NCBI GenBank assembly: GCA_036524775.1 | Contig: DATDBO010000040.1 | Span: 1 to 64,000, forward strand | Direction of reading: 5' to 3' | DNA from: VRUE01 sp036524775 | GTDB lineage: Bacteria > Actinomycetota > Thermoleophilia > Solirubrobacterales > 70-9 | DNA length: 64,000 bases | Shown here: positions 54,470-64,000 of the stretch, piece after piece | How the letters are laid out: each line of letters opens with the position of its first letter | Numbering within the stretch: position 1 is the first letter of the stretch | Notes under the pieces: model-generated | What the model was told of the DNA's origin: nothing | Database searches by the model: none | Seen by the model: the letters and a program-made list of their open reading frames with translations, nothing else | Position numbers and translations under genes: made by a program

Positions 54470-55168
54470 GTGGCTTCGCGCCGTCTCCAAACCCGCCTGA
54501 CCCGCCGCGCCAAGGCGCGCACGCGGCTCGGCTGGGCCCGCTCGGAGCGGGCGACGGTCGGCCTCGCAGCGGTCGCCCTGGGAGGGGTCGGAGCGGTGCT
54601 GGCCGGCCAGTACGGCCGCCTGCTGCAGCGTCGCGCGCACGAGCAGCACGACGGCGAGCCGCTGCTCGTCGAAGCGGCGCCCGTGGCGGCGCTCGACACG
54701 GTCGGCGTCGCCGTCAGCGGCTACGAAGCGACGCCGCGCAGCGAGACCGTGCTGTTCAACCTGCTGGCGGGCTTCCTCGGCGCCTTCACGCTGGTGCGGA
54801 TCTCGACCTGGGGGATCCGCGACCGCTGGTGGCCGTTCGAAAACGTCAGCGTCGGCGGTCGCCACATCCACCACTTCGTGCCCGGAATCCTGCTCTCCTT
54901 CGCCTCCGGCACGGCGGCGCTGCTGACCGACAACGACGCTCTGGAGGACCGCCTGGCGATCCCGATGGGCGCCGGCATGGGGCTGACCTTCGACGAGGCG
55001 GCGCTGCTGCTCGACCTGCGCGACGTCTACTGGACCCGCGAGGGCCTGCTCAGCATCCAGCTCAGCCTCGGCGCGACAGCGATCCTCAGCATCGCCATCC
55101 TCACCCAGCGCATGCTGCGCCGCGGAGAGCGCCGCCAGGAGGAGGCCGGCGAGATCCCAGCAGCCTAA
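54470..55168 (+). CDS. Integral membrane protein with His-rich motif
   Basis: The protein has 232 residues, GTG start. It has a basic N-terminus and about four membrane segments. The loop GGRHIHHFVPGILLSF contains a histidine cluster that could bind metal, and PMGAGMGLTFDEAALLL follows. Function unknown. It sits between rplI and dnaB, in the same direction. Confidence 0.7.
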   Translation: MASRRLQTRLTRRAKARTRLGWARSERATVGLAAVALGGVGAVLAGQYGRLLQRRAHEQHDGEPLLVEAAPVAALDTVGVAVSGYEATPRSETVLFNLLAGFLGAFTLVRISTWGIRDRWWPFENVSVGGRHIHHFVPGILLSFASGTAALLTDNDALEDRLAIPMGAGMGLTFDEAALLLDLRDVYWTREGLLSIQLSLGATAILSIAILTQRMLRRGERRQEEAGEIPAA

Positions 55169-55218
55169 ATAGCGGCTTCCTTTGCCCGCGCCGCCTGGCC
55201 GTGTGGTTATTTAGCTGG

Positions 55219-57900
55219 ATGGCTGCCGCAACCCACGTCCCGCCGCAGAACATCGAGGCCGAGGAATCGGTGCTGGGCTCGATGCTGGTCGCGGAGACGG
55301 CGCTGACCAGGGTGATCGACGAGGTCAAGCTCAACGGCGAGGACTTCTACCTGGAGAAGCACGCGGCGATCTTCCGCTGCGTCCACGACCTCTACGCGGC
55401 CTCGAAGCCGGTCGACGAGCTCAGCGTCAGCGAGGCGCTGGTCCAGCGCAACGAGATCGACGCGGCGGGCGGCAAGCACTACGTCTCCGAGCTGGCGGCC
55501 AAGGTGCCCGCCGCCGGCAACGCCAAGCATTACGCCGAGATCGTCCAGCAGAACTCGCTGCTGCGGCGCCTGCTCGGCGCGGGCCAGGAGATCCAGGGCT
55601 GGGTGCACGAGCGCGACGGCGAACCGCGCGAGCTCTCCGAGCGGGCCGAGAAGCTGCTCTTCGACGTCGCCCACAAAGAGCAGGCGAGCGACTTCCGGAT
55701 CCTCTCGGAGATCCTGCACGAGGAGGTCGACCGGCTGGAGAAGCTCTCCACCGGAGAGCTGGAGCTGACCGGGACCCCTTCGGGCTTCCGCGACATCGAT
55801 GCGATCACCGGCGGCTTCCAGCCCGGCAACCTGATCATCGTCGCCGCCCGACCGGCGATGGGCAAGTGCTTAGGAAGATTTGAGCAAATTTACGATCCCA
55901 ACTCTGGAGCAAGGCGGGCGGTGTGGGAACTGCACGAGAGCTTCAGGCGCGGAGAGGAGGTTTGGGTCGCGTCAATAGCTTCCGATCTGAAGCTCAGACC
56001 GGCGAAAGTGGCTGCGGTTGCGGCCAACGGGCGAAGGCCCACCTATCGGTTGACAACCCGTCTCGGCCGTCAGGTTTCAGCAACCGCAAACCATCCGGTG
56101 CTGACGAGCACTGGATGGACTGAGTTGGGGGACGTGAAGCCCGGAAACCGAATCGCGGTGCCCCGGCGGCTCCCAAGGACTTCTCCGGCGTCTGAGCTGC
56201 CCGATCAAGAGATCGTCCTACTCGGGGCCTTGATCGCCGACGGCGCGCTCGGCCAGGGCACGCCGCGCTTTTGCTTCGGAGCAGACTCGAAGATCCTTCC
56301 AGTCGTCGAGGAAGCGGTCCATGCCTATGGCTTGCGGATGCATAAAACCAAGCATGGCGATGGATCGATCAGCGGCGGCCACGGCTCGGGACCAAATCCC
56401 GTGACCGCGATGCTCCACCGCCATGGCCTGATGGGCTTGCGCTCGGCAGAGAAGTTCGTCCCGGACGCAATCTTCGGGCTCGACGACAAGCAGATCGCGC
56501 GTTTCCTCGGCGTAATGTACGCATGCGACGGGCATGTCTATTGCAGCGATCAACTGGCGCAGGTCGGCTATTCGACGATCAGTGAGCGGCTTGCGCACGA
56601 CGTGCAGCATCTGCTGTTGCGGCTGGGCATCGTCGCGACGATCCGAACCCTGAAGCGGCCGGTGTACGACGGCACGGGCAAAGCTGCCAGAGAGGTCCGG
56701 ATCACCTCTCAGGCAGGACTGCGGAGATTCTGCGAGCTGATTCCGGTTCCAGGCAAGGAAGACCGGCAGGCGCACGTGTTGGAGCGCCTCGACGCTGCGC
56801 CCTCCATGACCAATACCGACACGATCCCGCCCGAGATCTGGGAGGACGTACTCCTTGCCAAGGGTGAGCGACGCTGGGCCGACGTGAGTGAGCAGACCGG
56901 TCGTCCACGAAATCACAACTGGCACGTCGGCAAGCGCAGCCCTTCCCGAAGCCTCCTCGTCGAGCTGGCGGAGGCGACGAGGTCACCGGCTCTGGAGGAG
57001 CTGGCCGACTCGGACATCTGGTGGGACGAAGTCGCCTCGGTCGAGTACGTCGGCGAAGAAGAGACGTACGATCTCGACGTGCCTGGTCTGCGGAACTTCG
57101 TCGCTAACGACATCATCGTCCACAACAGCGCAATCGTGGCGAACATCGCGGAAAACGTGGCCCTGAAGAACAAAGTGCCGGTTGCCTTTTTCTCATTGGA
57201 GATGTCCGAGGTCGAGCTCGCGCAGCGCTTCATTGCCTGTCGAGCACGGATCTCGGGCGACAAGCTGCGCAAGGGCCAGGTCACGCAGAAAGACTGGCCA
57301 AAGGTGGTGCGCGCCTGCAACGAGCTGGAGGAGGCGCCGTTGTGGTTCGATGACTCGTCCGACCTCGGCGTACTGGACTTGCGCGCCAAGGCGCGGCGAC
57401 TCCACGCACAGACTCAGGACCAGGGCGGCCTCGGTCTGATCATCGTCGATTACATCCAGCTGATGCGGGCGGACGATCCCCGCGCCGGGCGTGTGGAGCA
57501 GGTTGGTCAGATGAGCCGCGGACTGAAGATCCTCGCTCGGGAGCTAGAGGTGCCAGTGCTGGCGATTTCCCAGCTCTCCCGCGCCCCCGAGCAGCGCCAT
57601 CCCCCCAAGCCGATGCTCTCGGATCTGAGAGAAAGTGGAAATCTCGAGCAGGATAGTGACGTGGTCGCCTTCCTCTTCCGCGAGGACTACTACCGCGATC
57701 CCGAAGACGAGCCCGACGGGCTGGCGGACGTGATCATCGCCAAGCATAGGAACGGGCCGATCGGCTCGCCGAAGCTGGTCTTCCTCGACCGCTTCCCCAA
57801 ATTCGCCGACTACAGCGGCCACGAACAGCCGGTCGAGCAGCCGGCGGGCGAAGGACCGCCGCTCGAGGACGCCGCCGCCTCGGCGGGGCCTGAGTTCTGA
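55219..57900 (+). CDS. dnaB: Replicative DNA helicase DnaB with intein
   Basis: The full precursor has 893 residues: N-extein 216, intein 420, C-extein 257. The exteins join to a normal DnaB of 473 residues that unwinds DNA at the replication fork. The N-terminal domain begins PPQNIEAEESVLGSML. The linker and RecA fold show FRDIDAITGGFQPGNLIIVA, and the Walker A lies at the intein boundary (RPAMGK-intein-S). After splicing come the VAFFSLEMS, IIVDYIQLMR and LSRAPEQRHPPKPMLSDLRE segments. The reading frame is continuous, so it is not a broken gene. Confidence 0.96.
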   Translation: MAAATHVPPQNIEAEESVLGSMLVAETALTRVIDEVKLNGEDFYLEKHAAIFRCVHDLYAASKPVDELSVSEALVQRNEIDAAGGKHYVSELAAKVPAAGNAKHYAEIVQQNSLLRRLLGAGQEIQGWVHERDGEPRELSERAEKLLFDVAHKEQASDFRILSEILHEEVDRLEKLSTGELELTGTPSGFRDIDAITGGFQPGNLIIVAARPAMGKCLGRFEQIYDPNSGARRAVWELHESFRRGEEVWVASIASDLKLRPAKVAAVAANGRRPTYRLTTRLGRQVSATANHPVLTSTGWTELGDVKPGNRIAVPRRLPRTSPASELPDQEIVLLGALIADGALGQGTPRFCFGADSKILPVVEEAVHAYGLRMHKTKHGDGSISGGHGSGPNPVTAMLHRHGLMGLRSAEKFVPDAIFGLDDKQIARFLGVMYACDGHVYCSDQLAQVGYSTISERLAHDVQHLLLRLGIVATIRTLKRPVYDGTGKAAREVRITSQAGLRRFCELIPVPGKEDRQAHVLERLDAAPSMTNTDTIPPEIWEDVLLAKGERRWADVSEQTGRPRNHNWHVGKRSPSRSLLVELAEATRSPALEELADSDIWWDEVASVEYVGEEETYDLDVPGLRNFVANDIIVHNSAIVANIAENVALKNKVPVAFFSLEMSEVELAQRFIACRARISGDKLRKGQVTQKDWPKVVRACNELEEAPLWFDDSSDLGVLDLRAKARRLHAQTQDQGGLGLIIVDYIQLMRADDPRAGRVEQVGQMSRGLKILARELEVPVLAISQLSRAPEQRHPPKPMLSDLRESGNLEQDSDVVAFLFREDYYRDPEDEPDGLADVIIAKHRNGPIGSPKLVFLDRFPKFADYSGHEQPVEQPAGEGPPLEDAAASAGPEF
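55867..57126 (+). other. DnaB intein (420 aa) with LAGLIDADG homing endonuclease
   Basis: It starts with Cys1 (CLGRFEQIYDP) after RPAMGK and ends with HN-420, followed by Ser of the C-extein. Splicing block B is TANHPV (His76). Block F and the end are EETYDLDVPGLRNFVANDII then VHN. The two endonuclease motifs are LLGALIADG (118-126) and FLGVMYACDG (213-222). All residues needed for splicing and probably for DNA cutting are present. GC content and codon choice are clearly lower than in the N-extein, so it came by horizontal transfer. Confidence 0.94.
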
Positions 57901-58661
57901 TGGCCGCCCGCCCTCGCAGCGAGCCGTTCGCCGAGCGGGCCTGTCCCGTCGGCGCCTGCGACGGCTCCGGCTGGATCCTCGGCCCCGAGGACGTCGCCCG
58001 GCCCTGCGAGTGCCGCGAGCAGCGGCTCAAGCACGGCCGCGTGCGCGGCGTCGCCTCGGCGATCCCGCCGCGCTATCGCGGCGTCTCCTTCGACCGCCCG
58101 CCGGTCAGCGACATGACGCGCGACATGACGACCCGCCATGTCGTCAACGCGGTCCACGGCTTCGTCGAGGGGCTCGACGGGAAGCTCGGGGCCGGCAAGG
58201 GGATGTGGCTGATGGGCAACACCGGCACCGGCAAGACGACGCTCGGCATGCTGGTCGCCAAGGAAGCGCTCGCCGCGGGCCGGACGGTCGCCGTCTACTT
58301 CGCCCCGAAGCTGCTGACGCAGATCCGCCAGACCTACCAGGCGACCGAGTCCGAGGACGCCTACGACGCGTTCTTCCGCCGGCTGACGTCGGTCGACCTC
58401 CTCTACATCGACGACCTCGGCTCCGAGCGCCACACCGACTGGGTGGTCGAGCAGCTCTACGCCCTGGTCAACGAGCGCTACGAGAACCAGCGCTCGGTGC
58501 TGGTCACCAGCAACGCCGCGCAAGACGTCGAGGAAGGGCGGCGGCAGCTGGAGGAGCAGATCGGCTCGCGCACGGTTTCGCGCCTGATCGAGATCTGCGA
58601 CGACCCGCTGCCGCTGTTCGGGCCCGACCGGCGCGAGCAGGCGCGCGCGGTCGGCGCGTAG
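57900..58661 (+). CDS. DnaC/DnaI-like helicase loader ATPase
   Basis: The protein has 253 residues, overlapping the dnaB stop by one base (TGATGG). A possible zinc site (CPVGACDGSGW and PCEC) is followed by an AAA+ domain: Walker A GNTGTGKTTLGM, Walker B LLYIDDLGSE, and sensor I LVTSNAAQDVEEG. Close homologues load DnaB at origins in other phyla. Most actinobacteria are thought to use DciA, so this is unusual. Confidence 0.88.
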   Translation: MAARPRSEPFAERACPVGACDGSGWILGPEDVARPCECREQRLKHGRVRGVASAIPPRYRGVSFDRPPVSDMTRDMTTRHVVNAVHGFVEGLDGKLGAGKGMWLMGNTGTGKTTLGMLVAKEALAAGRTVAVYFAPKLLTQIRQTYQATESEDAYDAFFRRLTSVDLLYIDDLGSERHTDWVVEQLYALVNERYENQRSVLVTSNAAQDVEEGRRQLEEQIGSRTVSRLIEICDDPLPLFGPDRREQARAVGA

Positions 58662-58692
58662 AACCGCTCGACCAGTCACAATCCCCCGCCGT

Positions 58693-60063
<1,371 letters not shown>

Positions 60064-60072
60064 AGTCAAGAT

Positions 60073-60762
60073 GTGGCATCCGGTAGACGCACCGCTAAGC
60101 TGAACGAGCGGCTGCCCCGGGGCCGTCACGGGTTGCCGCGGGAGGCGGTGACGGAGTCCCAGCAGCGACGCATAGTGCAGGCGATGATCGAGGTGGTCGC
60201 CGAGCGCGGCTACCCGGAGACGCGCGTCGTCGACGTGATCGGCGTCGCCGGAGTGTCGAGAAAGACGTTTTACGAGTTGTTCGCGAGCAAGGAGGATTGC
60301 TTCCTCGCCGCCTACGACGTCCTGCTCGGCAACCTGCTCGGCGACACCGCGCGGGGCTTCGAGTCGAAGCCGGGCGCGCCGTGGGCCGACCGGGTGGCCG
60401 CCGGCCTGGCGGAGCTGCTCAAACACCTCGCCGAGCACCCCGACGAGGGGCGCTTCGCGATCGTCGAGGTGCTCGCCGCGGGGCCGAAGGCGCTGGCCCG
60501 GCGCGACGCCGCGCTGCGCCAGTTCACCGGCTTCCTCGATGCCGGCCGCGCGGAGACCTCGGTCGAGCTGCCCGGGATCACCTCGCTCTCGCTTGCCGGG
60601 GGCATCAACGAGCTGCTCTACAGCGAGATCCTCCATGGCGCCTCGTCGCGCCTGCCCAGCCGCCTTCCCGACCTGATGTTCTGGATCACGTTGCCCTTCC
60701 TCGGTCCCGAGGGCGCCGCCGAGCAGCGCGAGCGAGTGCGGCTTTCGATGCTGGAGGCCTGA
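60073..60762 (+). CDS. TetR-family transcription regulator
   Basis: The protein has 229 residues, GTG start. After a basic tail, the DNA-binding domain is typical: ESQQRRIVQAMIEVVAERG, VVDVIGVAGVSRKTFYELF, ASKEDCFLAAYD. The C-terminal ligand domain is unassigned. It starts 9 bases after purA and could be co-transcribed, or control the following secreted-protein genes. Confidence 0.92.
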   Translation: MASGRRTAKLNERLPRGRHGLPREAVTESQQRRIVQAMIEVVAERGYPETRVVDVIGVAGVSRKTFYELFASKEDCFLAAYDVLLGNLLGDTARGFESKPGAPWADRVAAGLAELLKHLAEHPDEGRFAIVEVLAAGPKALARRDAALRQFTGFLDAGRAETSVELPGITSLSLAGGINELLYSEILHGASSRLPSRLPDLMFWITLPFLGPEGAAEQRERVRLSMLEA

Positions 60763-60908
60763 GCCGCTACGTTAAGCCGCTCTTTTACCGCCAGGCCGGG
60801 GTTTAAGAAATGGCCGGGACTGGTAGTTTGCCTCCGGAGGTACCCGATTTTTGGTTTCAAGCGGCCGCCGCTCGAACGGGCAGGGCCCCAAAAGGAGAGA
60901 GATAAGAC

Positions 60909-61703
60909 ATGCGTAGAAAGTTGATGCTGACGCTCGCTCTGGCAGCCGCGCTGTCCGTCGGCGTAGTGGCCGTCGCGAACGCGGTCCAGATCACGCTGCG
61001 GGCAGGGAACGTCGTCACCACCTTCGGCGGCGACGCCTCGCCGAAAGCGCTGCCGAAGAACAAATACGCCCCCGTCAAAACCCACATCTTCGGCAAAATC
61101 GCCACCGCCAACGGCAACCATCCGCCGGCGCTGCGCGAAGTCGAAGTCGACTTCGACAAGGACGTGAAAATCAACGTCAAGGGGCTGGCGGCCTGTAAAG
61201 CGGGGCAGCTCACGGCGCGCAACACGGCCGCCGCGATGAAAGTCTGCGGCAAATCGAAAATCGGCTCGGGTATATCGCATGTCGAGATCGCCTTCCCCGA
61301 ACAGAAACCGATCAAGGTGACCAGTCCGCTGACCGTGTTCAGCGGCGGCGAAAAAGGCGGCAAGGTGAAGCTGCTGATCCACATCTTCATCACCGTGCCG
61401 GTGCCGGCGGCCGTCGTCACCGACGTGACGATCTCGAAGAAGGGCAGTGGGCTCCACACCGTCGCGAAAATCCCGGTTGTCGCCGGCGGCAGCGGCTCGG
61501 CGCTCGACTTCGATTTCACGGTCGGCAAAACCTTCTCCTACAAAGGCAAGAAGGTCGGCTATGGCGAAGCCAAATGCCCGGACGGGGTCTTCAAAGTCAA
61601 CGTGAAGAAGGTCCTCTTCAAAAACGAAGCGCAGACGCCGGGAGAAGGCGCGTCGACCCAGCTGAAAGGGTCGCTCGCTGTTCCCTGCACGCCCAAAGGT
61701 TAG
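60909..61703 (+). CDS. Secreted protein of unknown function, tandem copy 1
   Basis: The protein has 264 residues, with an AAAGGAGAG ribosome-binding site. A signal peptide (LALAAALSVGVVAVANA) precedes a beta-rich body with GGDASPKALPKNKYAPVK, SKIGSGISHVEIAFPEQ, GGEKGGKVKLLIH and YKGKKVGYGEAKCPDGVFK. It has four cysteines. It matches the next gene over its full length. Unknown function, probably surface or extracellular. Confidence 0.85.
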   Translation: MRRKLMLTLALAAALSVGVVAVANAVQITLRAGNVVTTFGGDASPKALPKNKYAPVKTHIFGKIATANGNHPPALREVEVDFDKDVKINVKGLAACKAGQLTARNTAAAMKVCGKSKIGSGISHVEIAFPEQKPIKVTSPLTVFSGGEKGGKVKLLIHIFITVPVPAAVVTDVTISKKGSGLHTVAKIPVVAGGSGSALDFDFTVGKTFSYKGKKVGYGEAKCPDGVFKVNVKKVLFKNEAQTPGEGASTQLKGSLAVPCTPKG

Positions 61704-61735
61704 GGCGAAGCACCAAGCCCTCCGGGGCTAACGAC

Positions 61736-61764
61736 AAAAGGGCGGCCGAAAGGCCGCCCTTTTT
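61736..61764 (+). terminator. Rho-independent terminator of copy 1
   Basis: GGGCGGCC (61740-61747) and GGCCGCCC (61752-61759) pair around a GAAA loop and are followed by TTTTT. It ends the first secreted-protein gene. Confidence 0.9.
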
Positions 61765-61867
61765 CGTGCCTTAACGATGGGGCGATTCCACATTGGTACG
61801 TTGGGGGTTACTCAGCAAATGACGCGCTCGGGGTTGCGTCAATCCGCCCCGGGGCAAGGGGGAGACA

Positions 61868-62662
61868 ATGGGGAGAAAGTGGATGTTGGCGCTCGCCGTC
61901 ACGGCAGCGCTGTCGCTCGGTGTCGGCGTGATCGCAAGCGCGGTGGCCTTCACCGCCAAGGTCGGGAACCTGATCGTTACCTTCGAGGCCGACGGTGTGC
62001 CGAGGAAGTTACCGCGCAACGATTACACCCCGGCGGCGACGACCATCTCCGGCAAGATCAAAGCCGACGACGGCACTCACCCGTCAGCCCTACGAGAAGT
62101 CATCGTGGCGATCGACAAGGACGTGAAGCTCAACGTCAAAGGCTTGCCGGTCTGCAAGGCAGGCGAGCTGGTGGCCCGCGATACCAAAGGCGCTTTGAAA
62201 GTCTGCGGCGACACCGAACTGGGAAGCGGTATTGCTCATGCCGAGATCGCCTTCCCCGAACAGCCGCCGATCGTGGTCGCCAGCCCGTTGAAGATTTTCA
62301 ACGGCGGCGAAAAAGGCGGCAAGATCAAGCTGCTGATCCACAGCTTCATCACGGTGCCCGTGCCTGCGGCGATCGTCACCGACGTGACGGTTACGAGGAA
62401 AGGCAGCGGGATCCACTCCGTCGGAAGAATTCCCGTGATCGCCGGCGGCAGCGGCTCGGCAATCGATTTCAGATTCAAAATCGGGAAAACCTACTCCTAC
62501 AAAGGCAAGAAGGTCGGCTACGGAGAAGGCAAATGCCCGGACGGCGTCTTCAAGGTCAACGTTTCGAAGATGCTTTTCAAGAACGAAACCCAGGTACCCG
62601 GGGTGCCGGCTACGACCCAGGTGAAGGGCAGCGTCGTCGTTCCCTGCACGCCGAAGGGTTAG
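61868..62662 (+). CDS. Secreted protein of unknown function, tandem copy 2
   Basis: The protein has 264 residues, the same length as copy 1, and is similar throughout: VTFEADGVPRKLPRNDYTP-like start, TELGSGIAHAEIAFPEQ, GGEKGGKIKLLIHSFIT and YKGKKVGYGEGKCPDGVFK. A signal peptide is present (LALAVTAALSLGVGVIASA). Lysine pairs and cysteine positions are kept, so both copies should fold alike. It has its own ribosome-binding site (GGGGGAGAC) and its own terminator, so it is a separate transcription unit. Confidence 0.85.
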   Translation: MGRKWMLALAVTAALSLGVGVIASAVAFTAKVGNLIVTFEADGVPRKLPRNDYTPAATTISGKIKADDGTHPSALREVIVAIDKDVKLNVKGLPVCKAGELVARDTKGALKVCGDTELGSGIAHAEIAFPEQPPIVVASPLKIFNGGEKGGKIKLLIHSFITVPVPAAIVTDVTVTRKGSGIHSVGRIPVIAGGSGSAIDFRFKIGKTYSYKGKKVGYGEGKCPDGVFKVNVSKMLFKNETQVPGVPATTQVKGSVVVPCTPKG

Positions 62663-62699
62663 CAGCGAACGAGTGTCTCATCTGAGACGTACCTCGGAA

Positions 62700-62723
62700 A
62701 GGGCGGCCGCCGGCCGCCCTTTC
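62700..62723. terminator. Hairpin between copy 2 and the convergent MCE gene
   Basis: GGGCGGCC (62702-62709) and GGCCGCCC (62713-62720) pair around GCC, flanked by GAAA and TTTC. It is the same stem as the first terminator and can serve both convergent genes. Confidence 0.85.
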
Positions 62724-64000
62724 TATTTGCCCTGTTCGAAGGTGTGCTGGTAGATCGTCGCCGCCCCGCTGCCGTAGATCGGCGTGAAGGGAGCCTGGGG
62801 GCTGCAGCCGGGGGCCGGGATCGTCGCAGTGCCGGTCTGTTCGGCGAAGGCGTATTTCTTCAGCCGTTCGAAGAAGTCGGTGGCTTTCTTGACGTCCCCT
62901 TGGGTCCGTTGGTTGAACGCCGGATCGTTGGGCGTGTTGGGGTCGAGCGTGGCAGTGATTCCCGAGCTGCACTGGCGGGTCTCGTAGTTGAGCAAACCTT
63001 TGGCCAGCCTGCTCGAGGAGCCCGGCCGGATATAGGCGCTGTTGCGGTTGTTCGTCAGCCGGTTCGGGTAGACCGCCAGCGATTCCGGGCCGAACGGTCC
63101 CAGTGCGCGCAGGTAATGGATCTGCTTGCCCTCGGTCGACAGCCGCACCGCGTTGGTCGCCGAGGCGACGTTCCCCAACGTCGCCGCCAGCTCGCGTTTG
63201 TAGAGGTCGAGGCCGGTGAGGATCGGGTTGAGGTTGCGCAGGAAGGGGTCGACAGCGCGCAACAGGACGGGGAAGTCGGAGCGGAGGAACTTGCGCAGCG
63301 CGCCGAAGCCGCTCGGCGCCCGGTCGATCACCGGTTCCACCCCTTCGAAGAACCCCTTCGCCTGAGGGGCGAAGCGCGAGAGGGCGATCAGCGTCGGCGA
63401 GAGCTGTTCCGCCGCCGGCACGAGTTGGCGGAGGAGCGGATCGGTCTCGATCGCGAACTCTTTGAGCCGGTCGAAGGTCAGCCTCGACTCGTCCTGGAAC
63501 GTCGGGAAGGCGCGGAAGAGCGCTTCGATGTCGCGGTTGCGCGCCGCGGTGGTGCTGAAGACGGCGTCTGAGTTGCGGATCAGCTCGGCGAGCTGTCCTT
63601 CACGACCGCGCAGGGCCTGCAGGCTGACCGCGCCGTTGCTGAACAGCTGCCGGACCGCGAGCCGCTGCGTGTCGAGCAGCCGGAAGAGCCGATCGAACTC
63701 GTTGAAGAAGGGGTCGAGCGAGGCGAGCGCGTAGGAGAACGACTGGCCCTGGCCGCCGATCGCGACGGCGCCTTCCTGCATCCATTCCTGGAAAGCGGCG
63801 CGGGTGCGCTCGTCGAAGGTGCGGAAGATCTCATCGAGCTGGACCGATTCGGCCACGTTGGCTTTCGCCAGCGTCGCCCCGTCGGGCAGGTTCGGCCCGT
63901 CAGCGTCGCCGGGGGTCAGCTCGACGTAGGTCTCGCCGAGCAGCGTCTTGGTGCGCAGGATCGCCCGCGTCCCTTCCGGGATCGGCCCGTACTTGTCTTC
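62723..64000 (-). CDS. MCE-family (MlaD-like) lipid transport protein, 5' end missing
   Basis: The frame is open to the end of the window, so the start lies beyond base 64000. The first visible residues (YGPIPEGTRAILRTKTLLGE followed by TYVELTPGD) are the end of an MCE domain, which forms rings or tubes that carry lipids across the envelope. A long helical region follows (LDEIFRTFDERTRAAFQEW, RDIEALFRAFPTFQDES), then a C-terminal domain with LNPNTP-like and CSPQAPFTPIYGSGAA. Such proteins work with an MlaE/MlaF-type ABC transporter, expected to the right of the window. Confidence 0.88.
   Translation of the reverse strand, partial: EDKYGPIPEGTRAILRTKTLLGETYVELTPGDADGPNLPDGATLAKANVAESVQLDEIFRTFDERTRAAFQEWMQEGAVAIGGQGQSFSYALASLDPFFNEFDRLFRLLDTQRLAVRQLFSNGAVSLQALRGREGQLAELIRNSDAVFSTTAARNRDIEALFRAFPTFQDESRLTFDRLKEFAIETDPLLRQLVPAAEQLSPTLIALSRFAPQAKGFFEGVEPVIDRAPSGFGALRKFLRSDFPVLLRAVDPFLRNLNPILTGLDLYKRELAATLGNVASATNAVRLSTEGKQIHYLRALGPFGPESLAVYPNRLTNNRNSAYIRPGSSSRLAKGLLNYETRQCSSGITATLDPNTPNDPAFNQRTQGDVKKATDFFERLKKYAFAEQTGTATIPAPGCSPQAPFTPIYGSGAATIYQHTFEQGK

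Noticed and set aside
55867..57126. A frameshifted or interrupted dnaB
   Set aside because: The frame is continuous and the insert has complete intein splicing blocks, so it is an intein and not a broken gene.
60763..60908. A riboswitch upstream of the first duplicated secreted protein
   Set aside because: A few short stems are present, but no known riboswitch core could be recognised.

Overview
The window is GC-rich (roughly 70%) bacterial chromosome with dense, often overlapping genes. It most likely comes from an actinobacterium of the class Thermoleophilia (Solirubrobacterales-like). This rests on the very large secreted NHL/beta-propeller proteins, the collagen-like protein, an S6 with a long Ala/Glu/Pro tail, a DnaC-like ATPase directly after dnaB, GTG/TTG starts and extreme GC3. 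The assignment is by gene content only, without a 16S gene.

Layout. 1-7.7 kb: tetrapyrrole (fused SUMT/HemD) and biotin ligase genes, a convergent SF2 helicase, then a thioredoxin lipoprotein - NfeD - SPFH - GalT-like gene string. 7.7-20.5 kb: accessory region centred on an intact tRNA-Arg(CCU) at 17911-17984. Truncated copies of this tRNA lie on both sides: 5' halves at 11069 and 13994, a 3' part at 20042. They mark at least two, probably three, integration events. The best preserved element (14.0-17.95 kb) has a tyrosine integrase, an excisionase-like protein, two XRE regulators, an SOS-box-like site and an unrecognised 309-aa cargo protein. Three nucleotidyltransferase modules of toxin-antitoxin type and a decayed gene lie in or beside the elements.

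20.5-35.2 kb: a secreted-protein block read leftwards. Two paralogous ~1340-aa NHL/propeller proteins, a 946-aa secreted protein and a PucR-type regulator form one translationally coupled operon, with a collagen-like protein upstream that has a near-consensus promoter. 35.2-44.8 kb: pyrE, small membrane proteins, a sugar-nucleotide epimerase-like gene, L,D-transpeptidase, CPBP protease, MscS-like channel, class A PBP, mannosyltransferase-like protein, flippase-like protein and thiL, so mostly envelope functions. 44.8-50.5 kb: an OmpR/histidine kinase/HtrA operon, then TreT- and OtsA-like trehalose genes. 50.5-51.9 kb: an IS110-family element.

52-60.8 kb: the conserved replication/translation string rpsF-ssb-rpsR-rplI-(membrane protein)-dnaB-dnaC-like-purA-tetR. 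dnaB carries a 420-aa LAGLIDADG intein inside its Walker A motif. 60.9-64 kb: two tandemly duplicated secreted proteins, each followed by the same terminator hairpin, and a truncated MCE-family (MlaD-like) gene running off the end.

The most interesting signals are the two-sided use of one tRNA gene by several elements, the clustered nucleotidyltransferase modules, the operator and SOS sites in the elements, the intein with a possible co-conversion tract, palindromic sequences inside coding genes, and the giant secreted-protein operon.
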